Shown here piece by piece: positions 16,085 to 24,957 of a stretch of DNA of 64,000 bases. Source of the stretch: an uncultured Christensenella sp. GTDB taxonomy: Bacteria > Bacillota > Clostridia > Christensenellales > Borkfalkiaceae. The notes beneath the pieces are model-generated. The model made no database searches. It was not told where the DNA came from and worked only from the letters and a program-made list of their open reading frames with translations. The stretch's first letter is position 1. Each line of letters begins with the position of its first letter. The translations under genes and the position numbers were made by a program. The stretch covers positions 1-64,000 of the forward strand of contig CAJTUK010000002.1 of NCBI GenBank assembly GCA_910579525.1. Reading direction: 5' to 3'.

Positions 16085-16996
16085 TTAAAGCATTAACGAT
16101 TCAACGTATTCTATTTGTTCTTTGGTGGCAAGGTTTTTAGTGAACGCGCACGCGCTCCCGGCCGCCGTTGCGAAATTGAGCGAAGAAAAGTAGTTGCCCG
16201 ATTTTAAGTATTCGTGTACGAACCCCGCAACCATGCTGTCGCCCGCGCCTACGGAATTAACCAGTTGCCCGCGCGCCGCTCTCACATACATGGATTTGTG
16301 CGTTTCGGTTACCATTGCCGCGCCGGAAGAGCCCATAGAAACTATTACGTTTCTCGCGCCCATATCCTGCAACGCGCGAGAACATGCGAAAATGCCCTCT
16401 ACGTCCGGTATGGTGTTCAACCCGAAAATTTCGCACATTTCGTATACGTTGGGTTTTATTAAAAACGGGCGGTATTTCAGCGACTCGGTCAAAAGTTTTC
16501 CGCACGAGTCTACTATAACGTTTACGCCGCCTGCGGACTTTAATTTTTTAAGCGTGTCGGCGTAAATTCCGCTGTCAAGGGTGGAGGGAACGCTGCCGCA
16601 AATTATCAGCCAGTCGCCGTTTTTCAATACCGTTTTCAGCTTTTTTACGAGCTTGTTTACGTCTGCGGCGGTAACTTGCGCGCCCGAACCGTTTATGTCC
16701 GTTTCGGTATTGGATTTTATTTTTACGTTTATGCGGCTCAAACCCTTTACTTCGATAAAATCGTAATCCAGCCCCGAAGCGTTCAGGCTCTCGCGGATAT
16801 ACGCGCCGGTGAAGCCCGCCGCAAAGCCGAAGGCGAACGATTGGTCGCCCAGCTCTTTTAAAGCGAGCGACACGTTCAGACCCTTGCCGCCCACCGCAAG
16901 CCTTTCTTCGCAGGCGCGGTTGACTATTCCGCTTCTTAAATTGTTGACCTGAACGTAATAGTCCAGCGACGGGTTAAACGTAACCGTATAAATCAT
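16085..16996 (-). CDS. fruK: 1-phosphofructokinase family sugar kinase
   Basis: 303 residues. PfkB-family signatures are VGGKGLNVSLALKELG near the N-terminus and NSVGAGDSMVAGF with the catalytic Asp near the C-terminus. IYTVTFNPSLDYYVQV is the typical start of FruK/LacC kinases. Fructose-1-phosphate is the likely substrate, but tagatose-6-phosphate kinase (LacC) cannot be excluded, and galactose genes lie nearby. No PTS gene is adjacent. It is the first gene of a six-gene operon, and its mRNA appears leaderless. Confidence 0.88.
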   Translation of the reverse strand: MIYTVTFNPSLDYYVQVNNLRSGIVNRACEERLAVGGKGLNVSLALKELGDQSFAFGFAAGFTGAYIRESLNASGLDYDFIEVKGLSRINVKIKSNTETDINGSGAQVTAADVNKLVKKLKTVLKNGDWLIICGSVPSTLDSGIYADTLKKLKSAGGVNVIVDSCGKLLTESLKYRPFLIKPNVYEMCEIFGLNTIPDVEGIFACSRALQDMGARNVIVSMGSSGAAMVTETHKSMYVRAARGQLVNSVGAGDSMVAGFVHEYLKSGNYFSSLNFATAAGSACAFTKNLATKEQIEYVESLML

Positions 16997-17002
16997 AAAA
17001 TA

Positions 17003-17031
17003 ACTTTAATTCATTTTGTTAAATTTGTCAA
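17003..17031 (-). promoter_or_regulatory. Leaderless promoter of the fruK-luxS-apgM operon
   Basis: On the minus strand, perfect TTGACA (17026-17031), 17-bp spacer and TAAAGT (17003-17008). Six bases (TATTTT) separate it from ATG 16996. No ribosome binding site lies between. Confidence 0.65.
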
Positions 17032-17050
17032 TAGAAAACAATTTAAACGC

Positions 17051-17079
17051 TTGATTTTTTAACCGCCTTCTGCCATAAT
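17051..17079 (+). promoter_or_regulatory. Promoter of tmRNA
   Basis: TTGATT (17051-17056), 17-bp spacer and CATAAT (17074-17079), giving a start near 17086 and a ~35-base 5' precursor before the mature tmRNA end at 17121. A TATAAT at 17081 has no spaced -35 box. Confidence 0.65.
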
Positions 17080-17120
17080 ATATAATGAAGTGAAAGATTA
17101 AAATCTTTCGGCGCGTATAC

Positions 17121-17510
17121 GGGCCGGTTTTCAGATTCGATTGCGCGCGGAGGACGAGAAAAGCATACCAAAGGCTCGGCTTTGTAAAAACGGAAAATTA
17201 AATTTAAATGCAGAATCCAAAGATTCTAAAGTCGTAGCTTTCCCCTCGATGAGAGCGGCAAGCATGGCTTGCGCCGCTTAACTTAAAAGCGGTCCGTCGT
17301 ACCTTTTTCACCGTTGGAAAGGATTTCGGCGTTAATTAAACGGTAAACGAGTCAAACCTTTTACCGCGGGTTTGAAACGTGATTTTGCGGTATGCGCCCT
17401 TAAATCCCCGTCCGTCGGGGTTCAAGGTTCAAGTTTAAAGGCGGAATAAGTATGTAGAAAGCTCCGACGAAGTCCGTAAGACTCGGGTGCAAGTCCCGAC
17501 CGGTCCACCA
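17121..17510 (+). ncRNA. ssrA: Transfer-messenger RNA (tmRNA)
   Basis: The 5' end GGGCCGG pairs with the 3' end CCGGTCC followed by ACCA, forming the alanyl acceptor stem. GATTCGATT after it is the tmRNA D-loop hallmark, and TCGGG/CCCGA forms the T-arm. The A-rich stretch before position 17210 is followed by an open frame GCA...GCC GCT TAA (stop at 17279-17281) that would encode a tag starting AESKDSKVVA and ending MACAA. The stop lies in hairpin AGCGGC/GCCGCT, as in other tmRNAs. The tag is longer than usual and ends ACAA instead of ALAA. The exact resume codon is uncertain; GTA at 17234 is an alternative. Confidence 0.88.
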
Positions 17511-17520
17511 AATCCTTTAA

Positions 17521-17549
17521 GTCGGTAATTCTGTTTGCCGGCTTTTTTT
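17521..17549 (+). terminator. Terminator of tmRNA
   Basis: GTCGGTAA pairs with TTGCCGGC (two G-T pairs), followed by TTTTTTT, directly after the CCA end of tmRNA. Confidence 0.88.
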
Positions 17550-17613
17550 ACTTATTTTACCGATAAAGCTATAAACTTTTATAGAGGCTAATAAATTAAA
17601 TACGGTGATTATT

Positions 17614-18987
17614 ATGAAAGACGCAGTGCAAAAAGCGGCAGAACTTGCCGCCTACGCAAAGGAAAAACTCGAACTCAAAGAAGAAGATATAATTTACGCG
17701 CGCAACCGCGTGCTCGAAATTTTATCCGGCGCGGAAGAGGAACTTACCGCGGACGACTGGGACGCCGTTTACGGCGAGCTTTCGCTGTTGCCTTCGGCAA
17801 TCAACGCGCGGTTTGCGGAAATTTATAAAAAAGACGGCTCCAAAGCCGCGACCGACTGGTTCTTTAATTATTGCGTAAAAAATCAATACGTCAAAAAAGC
17901 CGTTTTGGATAAAAACCCGAGGTTCGACGCTTCTAACGGGCTCACCGTTACAATAAACAAGGCGAAGCCCGAATTCCGCGACCCCAAAAAGGCGAAGGCG
18001 GGCAACTCGGTAGACGGCGGGTTCGCGCAGTGCGTTATCTGCCGCGAAAACGAGGGATTCGGCGCAAGGGCAAAAAGAAATTTGCGCACCGTTTCTATAA
18101 CGCTCGGCAACCGCCGCTGGTTCTGGCAGTATTCGCCTTACGGCTATTTTAACGAGCACGGCATAGCCGTTAACTGCGAGCATATCCCCATGCGCGTAGA
18201 CAGGGAGACTATAGAAAACCTCGTCGATTTCGTGGACAAATTCCCACATTACTTCATAGGTTGCAACGCTCCCCTGCCCAGAATAGGCGGCAGCGTTCTC
18301 GCGCACGACCACTATCAGGGCGGCGGCGAAATTTTACCCTTACACAAAGCGGCGATAAAAACGGTTATAAAAGATAAAAAACTGCCTTACGTACGCGCGG
18401 GGATTCTCGATTGGCCTGGCACGGTTATAAGAGTGAAGAGCGACAAGCGCAACGAGGTCATCGAAGTAGCCGACCGCATAAGGCAGGCTTGGGTTAAGTA
18501 CTCCAACCCCGCCCTCGAAATAATAGCGGAAGATAAAGACGGCGCCCACAACGCAATAAGCCCCACGGTAATAAAGACGGTGGGCGGTTACGAAATGAAC
18601 GTAATTCTGCGCAGCAATATAACGAGCGAAGAATACCCCGACGGCGTGTTCCACGCCCACCCCGAGTTCCACTCCGTAAAAAAGGAGAGCATAGGGCTTA
18701 TCGAGGCGCAGGGCTTGTTCATTCTCCCCGGCAGACTCGAAGAAGAGCTGGGCGAAGTTGAAAAGTTTATTAAGGCAAAAAAGCCTTTGCCCCCCGAATA
18801 TGAGCAGTTTTCGCTCGTTTACGGCGAAGCAAAAGAGCTTTACGGGAGCGGAAAATACAAGACCGTTCACGAGGCCATGCAGGAAGAGCTGGGCAGTATA
18901 TGTTACAGAATACTCGAAAACACGGCGGTATTCAAAAAGCAAGAAGATTTGCTTGAATTTTTGAGCGGAGCGGGGTTCGAAGCGTGA
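17614..18987 (+). CDS. galT: UDP-glucose--hexose-1-phosphate uridylyltransferase, class II
   Basis: 457 residues from ATG 17614 with GGTG upstream; a GTG at 17605 overlaps that site. The class II (Firmicutes) GalT pattern is seen, with CVICRENEGFGAR, the catalytic-His region VLAHDHYQGG and GGYEMNVILRSN. It exchanges UMP between UDP-glucose and galactose-1-phosphate in the Leloir pathway. The stop overlaps galK by GTGA. It is somewhat shorter than the usual ~490 residues. Confidence 0.95.
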   Translation: MKDAVQKAAELAAYAKEKLELKEEDIIYARNRVLEILSGAEEELTADDWDAVYGELSLLPSAINARFAEIYKKDGSKAATDWFFNYCVKNQYVKKAVLDKNPRFDASNGLTVTINKAKPEFRDPKKAKAGNSVDGGFAQCVICRENEGFGARAKRNLRTVSITLGNRRWFWQYSPYGYFNEHGIAVNCEHIPMRVDRETIENLVDFVDKFPHYFIGCNAPLPRIGGSVLAHDHYQGGGEILPLHKAAIKTVIKDKKLPYVRAGILDWPGTVIRVKSDKRNEVIEVADRIRQAWVKYSNPALEIIAEDKDGAHNAISPTVIKTVGGYEMNVILRSNITSEEYPDGVFHAHPEFHSVKKESIGLIEAQGLFILPGRLEEELGEVEKFIKAKKPLPPEYEQFSLVYGEAKELYGSGKYKTVHEAMQEELGSICYRILENTAVFKKQEDLLEFLSGAGFEA

Positions 18988-20099
18988 AAGACTATAAATT
19001 CAAAGTGACTGCCGCGGGCAGAATAAACGTAATCGGCGAGCATATCGATTATTGCGGAGGCAAGGTTTTTCCTGCGGCGCTCTCTCTCAAAAACACGGTA
19101 TATATCCGCCCCAACGGCACAAATTACATAAATTTAAGCTGGACCACCCTGCCCGACAAAGTCTCGCTGGATATCGACAAGCTCGAAAGTTACAAAAACG
19201 AAAAATATGCAAAGTTTCAGGCGGGTTGCGCGTATCTGTGGAAACAGGCGGGTCACAAAGTTTACGGCTGCGATATGGTTCAGGACTGCACGGTTCCTTT
19301 CGGAAGCGGGCTTTCGAGCTCGGCCGCTATCGAAGTTTCAACAATAGCCGCGCTCGCAACGCTTGCGGGGGAAAAATTAGATAAAAAAGAAATAGCGCTT
19401 ATAGCCCAGCAGGCGGAGCGGGAATACGCGGGCGTAAACTGCGGAATAATGGATCAGTACGCTTCGGCTAACGGAAAAAAGAACTGCGCCATGATTTTAG
19501 ACTGCAAGAGCGTCGAGCACGAATACGTACCCTTCGAACTGGGCGGTTATTCGCTGGTTATAATCAACTGCAACAAGCCGCATAACCTCGTCGAGAGCAA
19601 GTATAACGAACGCCGTGCCGAAACCGAAAAGGCGCTCGAAGTTTTAAAAACCGTTTTGCCAGTAGACTGTCTTGCGGACGTTTCGCCTGAAGATTTCAAA
19701 AAACACGGCAACCTTTTGAGCGGAAAAGTTTTCGACAGGTGCAAGCACGTAGTGGAGGAGTGCCAAAGGGTAACCCTCGCGGCGGAAGCAATGCGTTGCG
19801 GCGATATCAAAAAACTGGGCGGTCTGTTAAACGAATCGCACCGTTCTTTAAAAGAACTTTACGAGGTTACGGGTAAAGAGCTCGACGCCCTCGCGGAGGC
19901 GGCGCAAAAACACCCCGCTTGCATAGGTTCGAGAATGACGGGCGCGGGGTTCGGCGGCTGCACGATTTCACTTGTGGAAAAGGGCGGAGTCGAAGATTTC
20001 AAACGCGCCGTTGCAAAAGAATACGAAGAAAAAATAGGTTACGCCTGCAAAATTTACGATGCGGAAATCGCGGACGGCATAACCGTAGAGGAGCTTTAA
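18984..20099 (+). CDS. galK: Galactokinase
   Basis: 371 residues from GTG 18984, overlapping galT by four bases. GHMP-kinase motifs are GRINVIGEHIDYCGG (substrate signature), the ATP loop PFGSGLSSSAAIE and the C-terminal RMTGAGFGGCTISL. NCGIMDQYAS supplies the catalytic Asp. It phosphorylates galactose at C1, the step before GalT. It shares one base with galM. Confidence 0.97.
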   Translation: MKDYKFKVTAAGRINVIGEHIDYCGGKVFPAALSLKNTVYIRPNGTNYINLSWTTLPDKVSLDIDKLESYKNEKYAKFQAGCAYLWKQAGHKVYGCDMVQDCTVPFGSGLSSSAAIEVSTIAALATLAGEKLDKKEIALIAQQAEREYAGVNCGIMDQYASANGKKNCAMILDCKSVEHEYVPFELGGYSLVIINCNKPHNLVESKYNERRAETEKALEVLKTVLPVDCLADVSPEDFKKHGNLLSGKVFDRCKHVVEECQRVTLAAEAMRCGDIKKLGGLLNESHRSLKELYEVTGKELDALAEAAQKHPACIGSRMTGAGFGGCTISLVEKGGVEDFKRAVAKEYEEKIGYACKIYDAEIADGITVEEL

Positions 20100-21073
20100 T
20101 GATTACAAAAACCCCGTTCGACGTATATAACGGAAAACAAGTTAGCCTTTATATTCTCGAAAACGAAAAAATAAAGGCGGGCGTGCTCGATTACGGCGGC
20201 GTGCTCAACTTTATCAAACTCAAAACGCCCGAGGGCGAAAAAGATATGTGCGTCACGTATAAGAGCGTTAAGGCGTACGAGGGAAAGGGCTATTGCAGCG
20301 CTACCGTGGGCAGGGTTGCAAACCGCATTAAGGGCTCGGCTTTCACTATCGAAGGGAAACAATATAACGTTTCGGCAAACGAAAACGGGAATTGCCTTCA
20401 CGGCGGTGCGGAGGGCTTCGATAAAAGATTTTTCGACGCCGAAATAAAGGGCGAAACGCTCGCCCTCTCGCTTGTCAGTCCGGACGGGGATATGGGCTTC
20501 CCCGGCAACCTCGAGTTCAAAGTCGAATTTTCTCTCGACGGCGGCGCGGTGAATATAGTATACACGGGCAAGTGCGATAAAGCCACGCCGTTTTCACCCA
20601 CCTGCCACGCGTATTTCAACCTCAACGGAGGCGGAGAGGTGCTCGACACGCTTTTAAAAATCAACGCGGAAGGCTACACCCCCGTAGACGGCGCGTTAAT
20701 ACCGCTCGGAACGGTGGAAAGCGTAAAGGGCACGCCGTACGACTTTACGGAGCCCAAGCGCATAGGTAAGGATATCGGCAAAGTCGGGGCGATAGGCACC
20801 TACGATATAAACTTCGCTTTGAGCGGCAATCCCGCGGTGGAAGCCGTGAGCGGCGACGGAAAAGTAAAAATGACTATGCAAACGGATTTGTGCGGCGTTC
20901 AGCTTTACGTAGGCAGACCGAGCGAATATATAAACGGCGAGGGCGGATTCGGTTTCTGCCTCGAACCGCAATACTTCCCCAACGCAATAAATCAGGCGGG
21001 CTTCGAAAAACCCGTATTAAAAGCGGGAGAAGAGGCAAAGCACTTTATAAAATACTCTTTTGAGTTAATTTAA
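20099..21073 (+). CDS. galM: Aldose 1-epimerase (galactose mutarotase)
   Basis: 324 residues from ATG 20099, sharing the A of the galK stop (TAATG). Mutarotase motifs are GRVANRIKGSAFTI, the catalytic-His region LHGGAEGFDKRFF, and CHAYFNLNGG with the second His. It converts beta- to alpha-galactose for GalK. A longer upstream open frame only reflects the galK overlap and should not be used as the start. Confidence 0.95.
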   Translation: MITKTPFDVYNGKQVSLYILENEKIKAGVLDYGGVLNFIKLKTPEGEKDMCVTYKSVKAYEGKGYCSATVGRVANRIKGSAFTIEGKQYNVSANENGNCLHGGAEGFDKRFFDAEIKGETLALSLVSPDGDMGFPGNLEFKVEFSLDGGAVNIVYTGKCDKATPFSPTCHAYFNLNGGGEVLDTLLKINAEGYTPVDGALIPLGTVESVKGTPYDFTEPKRIGKDIGKVGAIGTYDINFALSGNPAVEAVSGDGKVKMTMQTDLCGVQLYVGRPSEYINGEGGFGFCLEPQYFPNAINQAGFEKPVLKAGEEAKHFIKYSFELI

Positions 21074-21097
21074 AACTATTTTCGGAGGATTAAAAAA

Positions 21098-22117
21098 ATG
21101 AACAAAACGGTTTTGGTTACCGGCGGAGCGGGCTACATAGGCTCGCATACATGCGTGGAACTGTTGGATAGGGGCTATACTCCCGTAGTTATAGACAACT
21201 TTTCGAACTCTTCCGAAGAGAGCGTTAAGCGCGTTGAAAAAATCACCGGCAAAAAGGTCAAACTTTATTGCGGCGACGTGCGCGACGCGGAGCTTCTCGA
21301 TAAAATTTTTACCGAAAACAAAATAGACTGGGTTATTCACTTTGCCGGATTGAAAGCGGTAGGCGAAAGTTGCGAAAAACCCGTGGAGTACTACGACAAC
21401 AATCTTTACGGCACGTTGGTGCTGTTGCAGGCAATGAGAAAACACGGTTGCAAAAAGATAGTTTTCTCCTCGTCGGCAACCGTTTACGGCGACCCCGAAG
21501 TTCTGCCCCTTACCGAAGAGTGTAAAACGGGCGGCACAACAAACCCCTACGGCACGAGCAAATACTTTCAGGAAATTATGCTCACCGACGTTTACAAGGC
21601 GGATAACGAGTGGTCGGTGGTGCTTTTGAGATACTTCAACCCCGTCGGCGCGCACGAGAGCGGGCTAATAGGCGAAGATCCCAAGGGCATACCTAACAAC
21701 TTAACGCCGTACATTGCAAAGGTCGCCATTGGCGAACTTAAAGAAATAGGCGTGTTCGGCAACGACTATCCCACCCCCGACGGTACGGGCGTGCGCGACT
21801 ATATCCACGTGGTGGACCTTGCGCTGGGGCACGTTTGCGCCATAGACAAAACAAACAAGTCGGGCGTTTATGTTTACAACCTCGGCACGGGCGTGGGGTA
21901 CTCGGTTTTAGACGTTATTCACGCCTTTGAAAAGGCTTGCGGCAAAAAACTGCCCTACGTTATCAAGCCCCGCCGCGCGGGAGACATAGCGGCTTGTTAC
22001 GCCAATGCGGAAAAGGCTAAAAAAGAACTAGGCTGGGAGGCGAAACTCGGCATAGACGAAATGTGCGCTTCGCTCTGGAACTGGCAGACTAAAAACCCCA
22101 ACGGCTATAAAGGTTAA
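21098..22117 (+). CDS. galE: UDP-glucose 4-epimerase
   Basis: 339 residues, ATG 21098 after CGGAGG. NAD-binding GGAGYIGSHTCVELL starts the Rossmann fold; the catalytic Ser region is SSSATVYGD, with YGTSKYFQE carrying the Tyr-Lys pair. It regenerates UDP-glucose and closes the Leloir cycle. It is the last gene of galTKME, followed by a terminator. No gal regulator is visible in the window. Confidence 0.97.
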   Translation: MNKTVLVTGGAGYIGSHTCVELLDRGYTPVVIDNFSNSSEESVKRVEKITGKKVKLYCGDVRDAELLDKIFTENKIDWVIHFAGLKAVGESCEKPVEYYDNNLYGTLVLLQAMRKHGCKKIVFSSSATVYGDPEVLPLTEECKTGGTTNPYGTSKYFQEIMLTDVYKADNEWSVVLLRYFNPVGAHESGLIGEDPKGIPNNLTPYIAKVAIGELKEIGVFGNDYPTPDGTGVRDYIHVVDLALGHVCAIDKTNKSGVYVYNLGTGVGYSVLDVIHAFEKACGKKLPYVIKPRRAGDIAACYANAEKAKKELGWEAKLGIDEMCASLWNWQTKNPNGYKG

Positions 22118-22133
22118 TTTTAAAATGCGGCGG

Positions 22134-22158
22134 GCCGACTTGTTGTCGGCTCGTTTTT
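22134..22158 (+). terminator. Terminator of the gal operon
   Basis: GCCGAC (22134-22139) pairs with GTCGGC (22145-22150), followed by TCGTTTTT, 17 bases after the galE stop. Confidence 0.88.
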
Positions 22159-22163
22159 GCGGT

Positions 22164-22649
22164 TTACGGCTTGCGTACGCCTTTTATGTGAATACCCCTC
22201 GCTCTGGCGAAAACGTAAGAGGAAAGGGGCTTTCCGAAAACGTCGTACGAGTGCGCGGCGACCAATATCTGCCCGCGCCTGAACCCCACAACTACGGGCG
22301 AATGATAAAAATCCCCCGTTGCTCTGCCCAGCTGAACGATATCGCCCGCTTCGAGCTTGTTAAGCGGAACTTCTTCGGCAAACGGGCCGGCGCCCTCGTT
22401 TCCCACGAGAAAGTTATACAAATATTCTACGCCGGTCCAGCTCGGGGTGCGGTCGTTTAAGTTTTTATAGTACCACCCGAACGTGGGCGTGTAATTCATA
22501 ACTCCCGCCCCGGCGTAAATACACTGCGAGGCGAAGTTTGTGCAATCGCCTCCGAGGTTGGAAAAATCGTAAAACTTCGGGTTGCGTCCGTAAGCCCATT
22601 TTTTTGCGTAGGCTACGGACCTATCTCTGTCATAATCTATAATTTTCAT
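22164..22649 (-). CDS. Amidase-domain (papain-like) cysteine hydrolase
   Basis: 161 residues. The pattern AVAYAKKWAYGRNPKFYDFS-GGDCTNFASQCIYAG...MNYTPTFGWYYKN...SWTG matches the putative amidase domain found in Firmicutes, with catalytic Cys in GGDCTNFASQ and His in AAHSYD. No signal peptide is visible, so it is either cytosolic or exported by another route. The promoter region has TATTAT six bases before the ATG but no spaced -35 box. Substrate unknown; family members are presumed cell-wall or peptide amidases. Confidence 0.88.
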   Translation of the reverse strand: MKIIDYDRDRSVAYAKKWAYGRNPKFYDFSNLGGDCTNFASQCIYAGAGVMNYTPTFGWYYKNLNDRTPSWTGVEYLYNFLVGNEGAGPFAEEVPLNKLEAGDIVQLGRATGDFYHSPVVVGFRRGQILVAAHSYDVFGKPLSSYVFARARGIHIKGVRKP

Positions 22650-22696
22650 ACTACCATAATACGTTTAAATTGAGTCAAGCCGTTACGAGGTGAACG

Positions 22697-23629
22697 ATGT
22701 TTTCGGGAATTTGTGTTACGTTATGCGCCAAAATCTGCACGGGAGGAGTAAAACCGCTCGAAGCCAAGGAGTGGAGCGCTTTTTGTTCGCTTTTAAACGA
22801 TAAGTGCGTTGACCCCGCCGCACTTTACGGCTGGGAGCAGGGCGACTTTATCAAAAATCTCGGCGTGCCCGCAGATTATGCGGCAAGGCTTTTTTCTCTC
22901 GTTTCGAGGGAGCCTGAAATCAGAGGAAAAATAATAGAATACGCCCGCCTCGGCATACGCGCGGTAACTTGTGAAGACGGCGACTTTTCGTCAAAACTCA
23001 AACATATGCTGGGGGCAACCTGCCCGCCCGTGCTGTTTTGCGCGGGGGATACGGCGCTGTTTAAAGAAAAACTCGCTGGTTACGTAGGCTCGCGCGAGGC
23101 AAATAAAGACGATTTGGCTTTTGCCCGCTTCTGCGTAAAGCAAACCGCGCAACGCGGTTACGGCGTGGTTTCGGGCGGGGCGCGCGGAGTGGATTCCGCC
23201 TGCGAGGACGAGGGGCTCGACCTCGGTTGCAAGGTCGTGGAATTCCCTGCCGACGGCATGATTAAAAGGCTCAAAAATCCCAAAACCGACCGCGCGGTTA
23301 AAAGCGGACAAATGCTTATGGCTTCGCTCGCGCCGCCCGAGGGCGGTTTCAACCTCGGGTTCGCGCTCATGCGCAACCGATATATTTACGTTTGTTCCGA
23401 CGGTACGGTGGTTATCCGCTCCGATTTCAACAAGGGCGGAACGTGGTCGGGCGCAACCGACTGTTTAAAACACGGCTGGTGTAAATTGCTTTGCCGCCGG
23501 CGCGCCGCTTACGAGGGCAACACCGCGCTCATAGCCCGCGGAGCGGTGCCCGTAGATATAAGTTTCAACGGTGACATCTCGGCGGCAACCGGACCCGCCG
23601 AGCCCGAACAGCTCACGCTCTTTAAATAA
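22697..23629 (+). CDS. DprA/Smf-like DNA-processing protein, divergent
   Basis: 310 residues, ATG 22697 with GAGGTG upstream. The Rossmann core shows GYVGSREANKDDLAFARFC and GYGVVSGGARGVDSACEDEGL, matching the DprA fold, and a nucleotide-binding-like stretch FALMRNRYIYVCSDGTVVI. The protein lacks the usual C-terminal winged helix and has a shortened N-terminus. True DprA loads RecA on incoming single-stranded DNA. Whether this divergent form does so is unclear; a nucleotide-sensing role is equally possible. First gene of a four-gene operon. Confidence 0.8.
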   Translation: MFSGICVTLCAKICTGGVKPLEAKEWSAFCSLLNDKCVDPAALYGWEQGDFIKNLGVPADYAARLFSLVSREPEIRGKIIEYARLGIRAVTCEDGDFSSKLKHMLGATCPPVLFCAGDTALFKEKLAGYVGSREANKDDLAFARFCVKQTAQRGYGVVSGGARGVDSACEDEGLDLGCKVVEFPADGMIKRLKNPKTDRAVKSGQMLMASLAPPEGGFNLGFALMRNRYIYVCSDGTVVIRSDFNKGGTWSGATDCLKHGWCKLLCRRRAAYEGNTALIARGAVPVDISFNGDISAATGPAEPEQLTLFK

Positions 23630-23682
23630 AATTACGTCGCATCAAGCGGCTTTTAAAACAAACTATTTTAAGGTTACGAAAG

Positions 23683-24957
23683 ATGGAAAAAGAACTTTAC
23701 AACGCTTATATAGAAATCCTGCGAGAAGAACTTTTGCCCGCAATTGGCTGTACGGAACCCATATCCGTGGCTTACGCCGCCGCTTTGGCAAGGGATACTC
23801 TGGGGGCAATTCCGCAAAAGGTTGAAATTTCCGTAAGCGGAAATATTTTAAAAAACGTAAAAAGCGTGGTCGTGCCCAATACGGGCGGAATGAAGGGGGT
23901 GAGCTCCGCCGCCGCCGCAGGGATAGTTGCGGGCGACGCGGACAAGTTGCTCGAAGTAATATCTGCGGTTACGCCCGCCGACAGGGATAAAATAAAAAAA
24001 TATCTCGGTGAGGCGGAGTTTTCGGTTACTCAATCGCATTCGGGGTGCGTGTTCGATATCGCGGTTAGCGTGCACAACGGCAAAAATTCCGCGCTTGTGC
24101 GCATAGCGGGGCACCATACCAACGTCGTGCGCATACAAAAAAACGGAAAGGATATAATCAATAAGCATATCGAGGGCGACGAAACGCAGTGCAAAACAGA
24201 CCGCAATCTTTTAACGGTAGAAAAAATTGTGGAATTCGCAGACACACTCGACGTTAAAGACGTAAAAGACGTATTACAGCGCCAGCTCGACTACAACGGC
24301 GCAATCTCGCGCGAGGGGCTCAAAAACGACTACGGCGCGCGGGTGGGCAAGGTACTTCTGAACTCGTTCGGCAACGGAGTAAGCAACCGTGCCAAGGCCG
24401 CCGCGGCGGCAGGGTCGGACGCCCGCATGAACGGTTGTTCTCTGCCTGTCGTCATAGTTTCGGGCAGCGGAAATCAAGGGATGACCGCCTCGTTGCCCGT
24501 TGCGGTCTACGCCGAATATTTAAAGGTCGATAACGACGGATTATTGCGCGCGCTTGCCGTTTCGAATCTTGTCACCGTGCATTTAAAAACGGGGATAGGC
24601 AGGCTTTCGGCATACTGCGGAGCCGTTTCGGCGGGTTGCGGAGCGGGCGCGGGGATTTGCTATCTGCACGGCGGGAAGCGCGAGGAGATTTCCTGCACTA
24701 TAGTAAACGCGCTTGCGATAAATTCGGGCATAATCTGCGACGGCGCGAAGTCGAGCTGCGCGGCGAAAATAGCTTCCGCGGTGGAGGCGGGAATTCTCGG
24801 GTTTGAAATGAGCCGCAAAGGCAGTAAGTTTTGCGGCGGCGACGGGATTTTAGACGACTGCGTGGAGAGCACGATAGACAACGTAGGCGACATAGCGCGC
24901 GTGGGTATGCGCGAGACCGGCGAAGAAATAATAAGGCTGATGATCAAAAAATGTTAA
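23683..24957 (+). CDS. L-cysteine desulfidase/L-serine deaminase-like protein (CdsB/UPF0597 family)
   Basis: 424 residues. The N-terminal ELLPAIGCTEPISVAYAAALA is diagnostic of this Fe-S family; further conserved parts are PNTGGMKGVSSAAAAG, HHTNVV, SGSGNQGMTASLPV, SAGCGAGAGICYLHGG and GIICDGAKSSCAAK. Conserved cysteines (in IGCTEP, SAGCGAG, ICDGAK) probably hold a [4Fe-4S] cluster that activates substrate for loss of sulfide or ammonia. It overlaps tcdA by 7 bp. Confidence 0.88.
   Translation: MEKELYNAYIEILREELLPAIGCTEPISVAYAAALARDTLGAIPQKVEISVSGNILKNVKSVVVPNTGGMKGVSSAAAAGIVAGDADKLLEVISAVTPADRDKIKKYLGEAEFSVTQSHSGCVFDIAVSVHNGKNSALVRIAGHHTNVVRIQKNGKDIINKHIEGDETQCKTDRNLLTVEKIVEFADTLDVKDVKDVLQRQLDYNGAISREGLKNDYGARVGKVLLNSFGNGVSNRAKAAAAAGSDARMNGCSLPVVIVSGSGNQGMTASLPVAVYAEYLKVDNDGLLRALAVSNLVTVHLKTGIGRLSAYCGAVSAGCGAGAGICYLHGGKREEISCTIVNALAINSGIICDGAKSSCAAKIASAVEAGILGFEMSRKGSKFCGGDGILDDCVESTIDNVGDIARVGMRETGEEIIRLMIKKC

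Noticed and set aside
19919..20098. N-terminal extension of galM into galK
   Set aside because: The ATG in TAATG at 20099 gives the family N-terminus; the extension is translated galK sequence in another frame and is Arg-rich.
24831..24950. N-terminal extension of tcdA
   Set aside because: The extension is an Arg-rich shadow of the preceding gene; ATG 24951 gives the conserved start.
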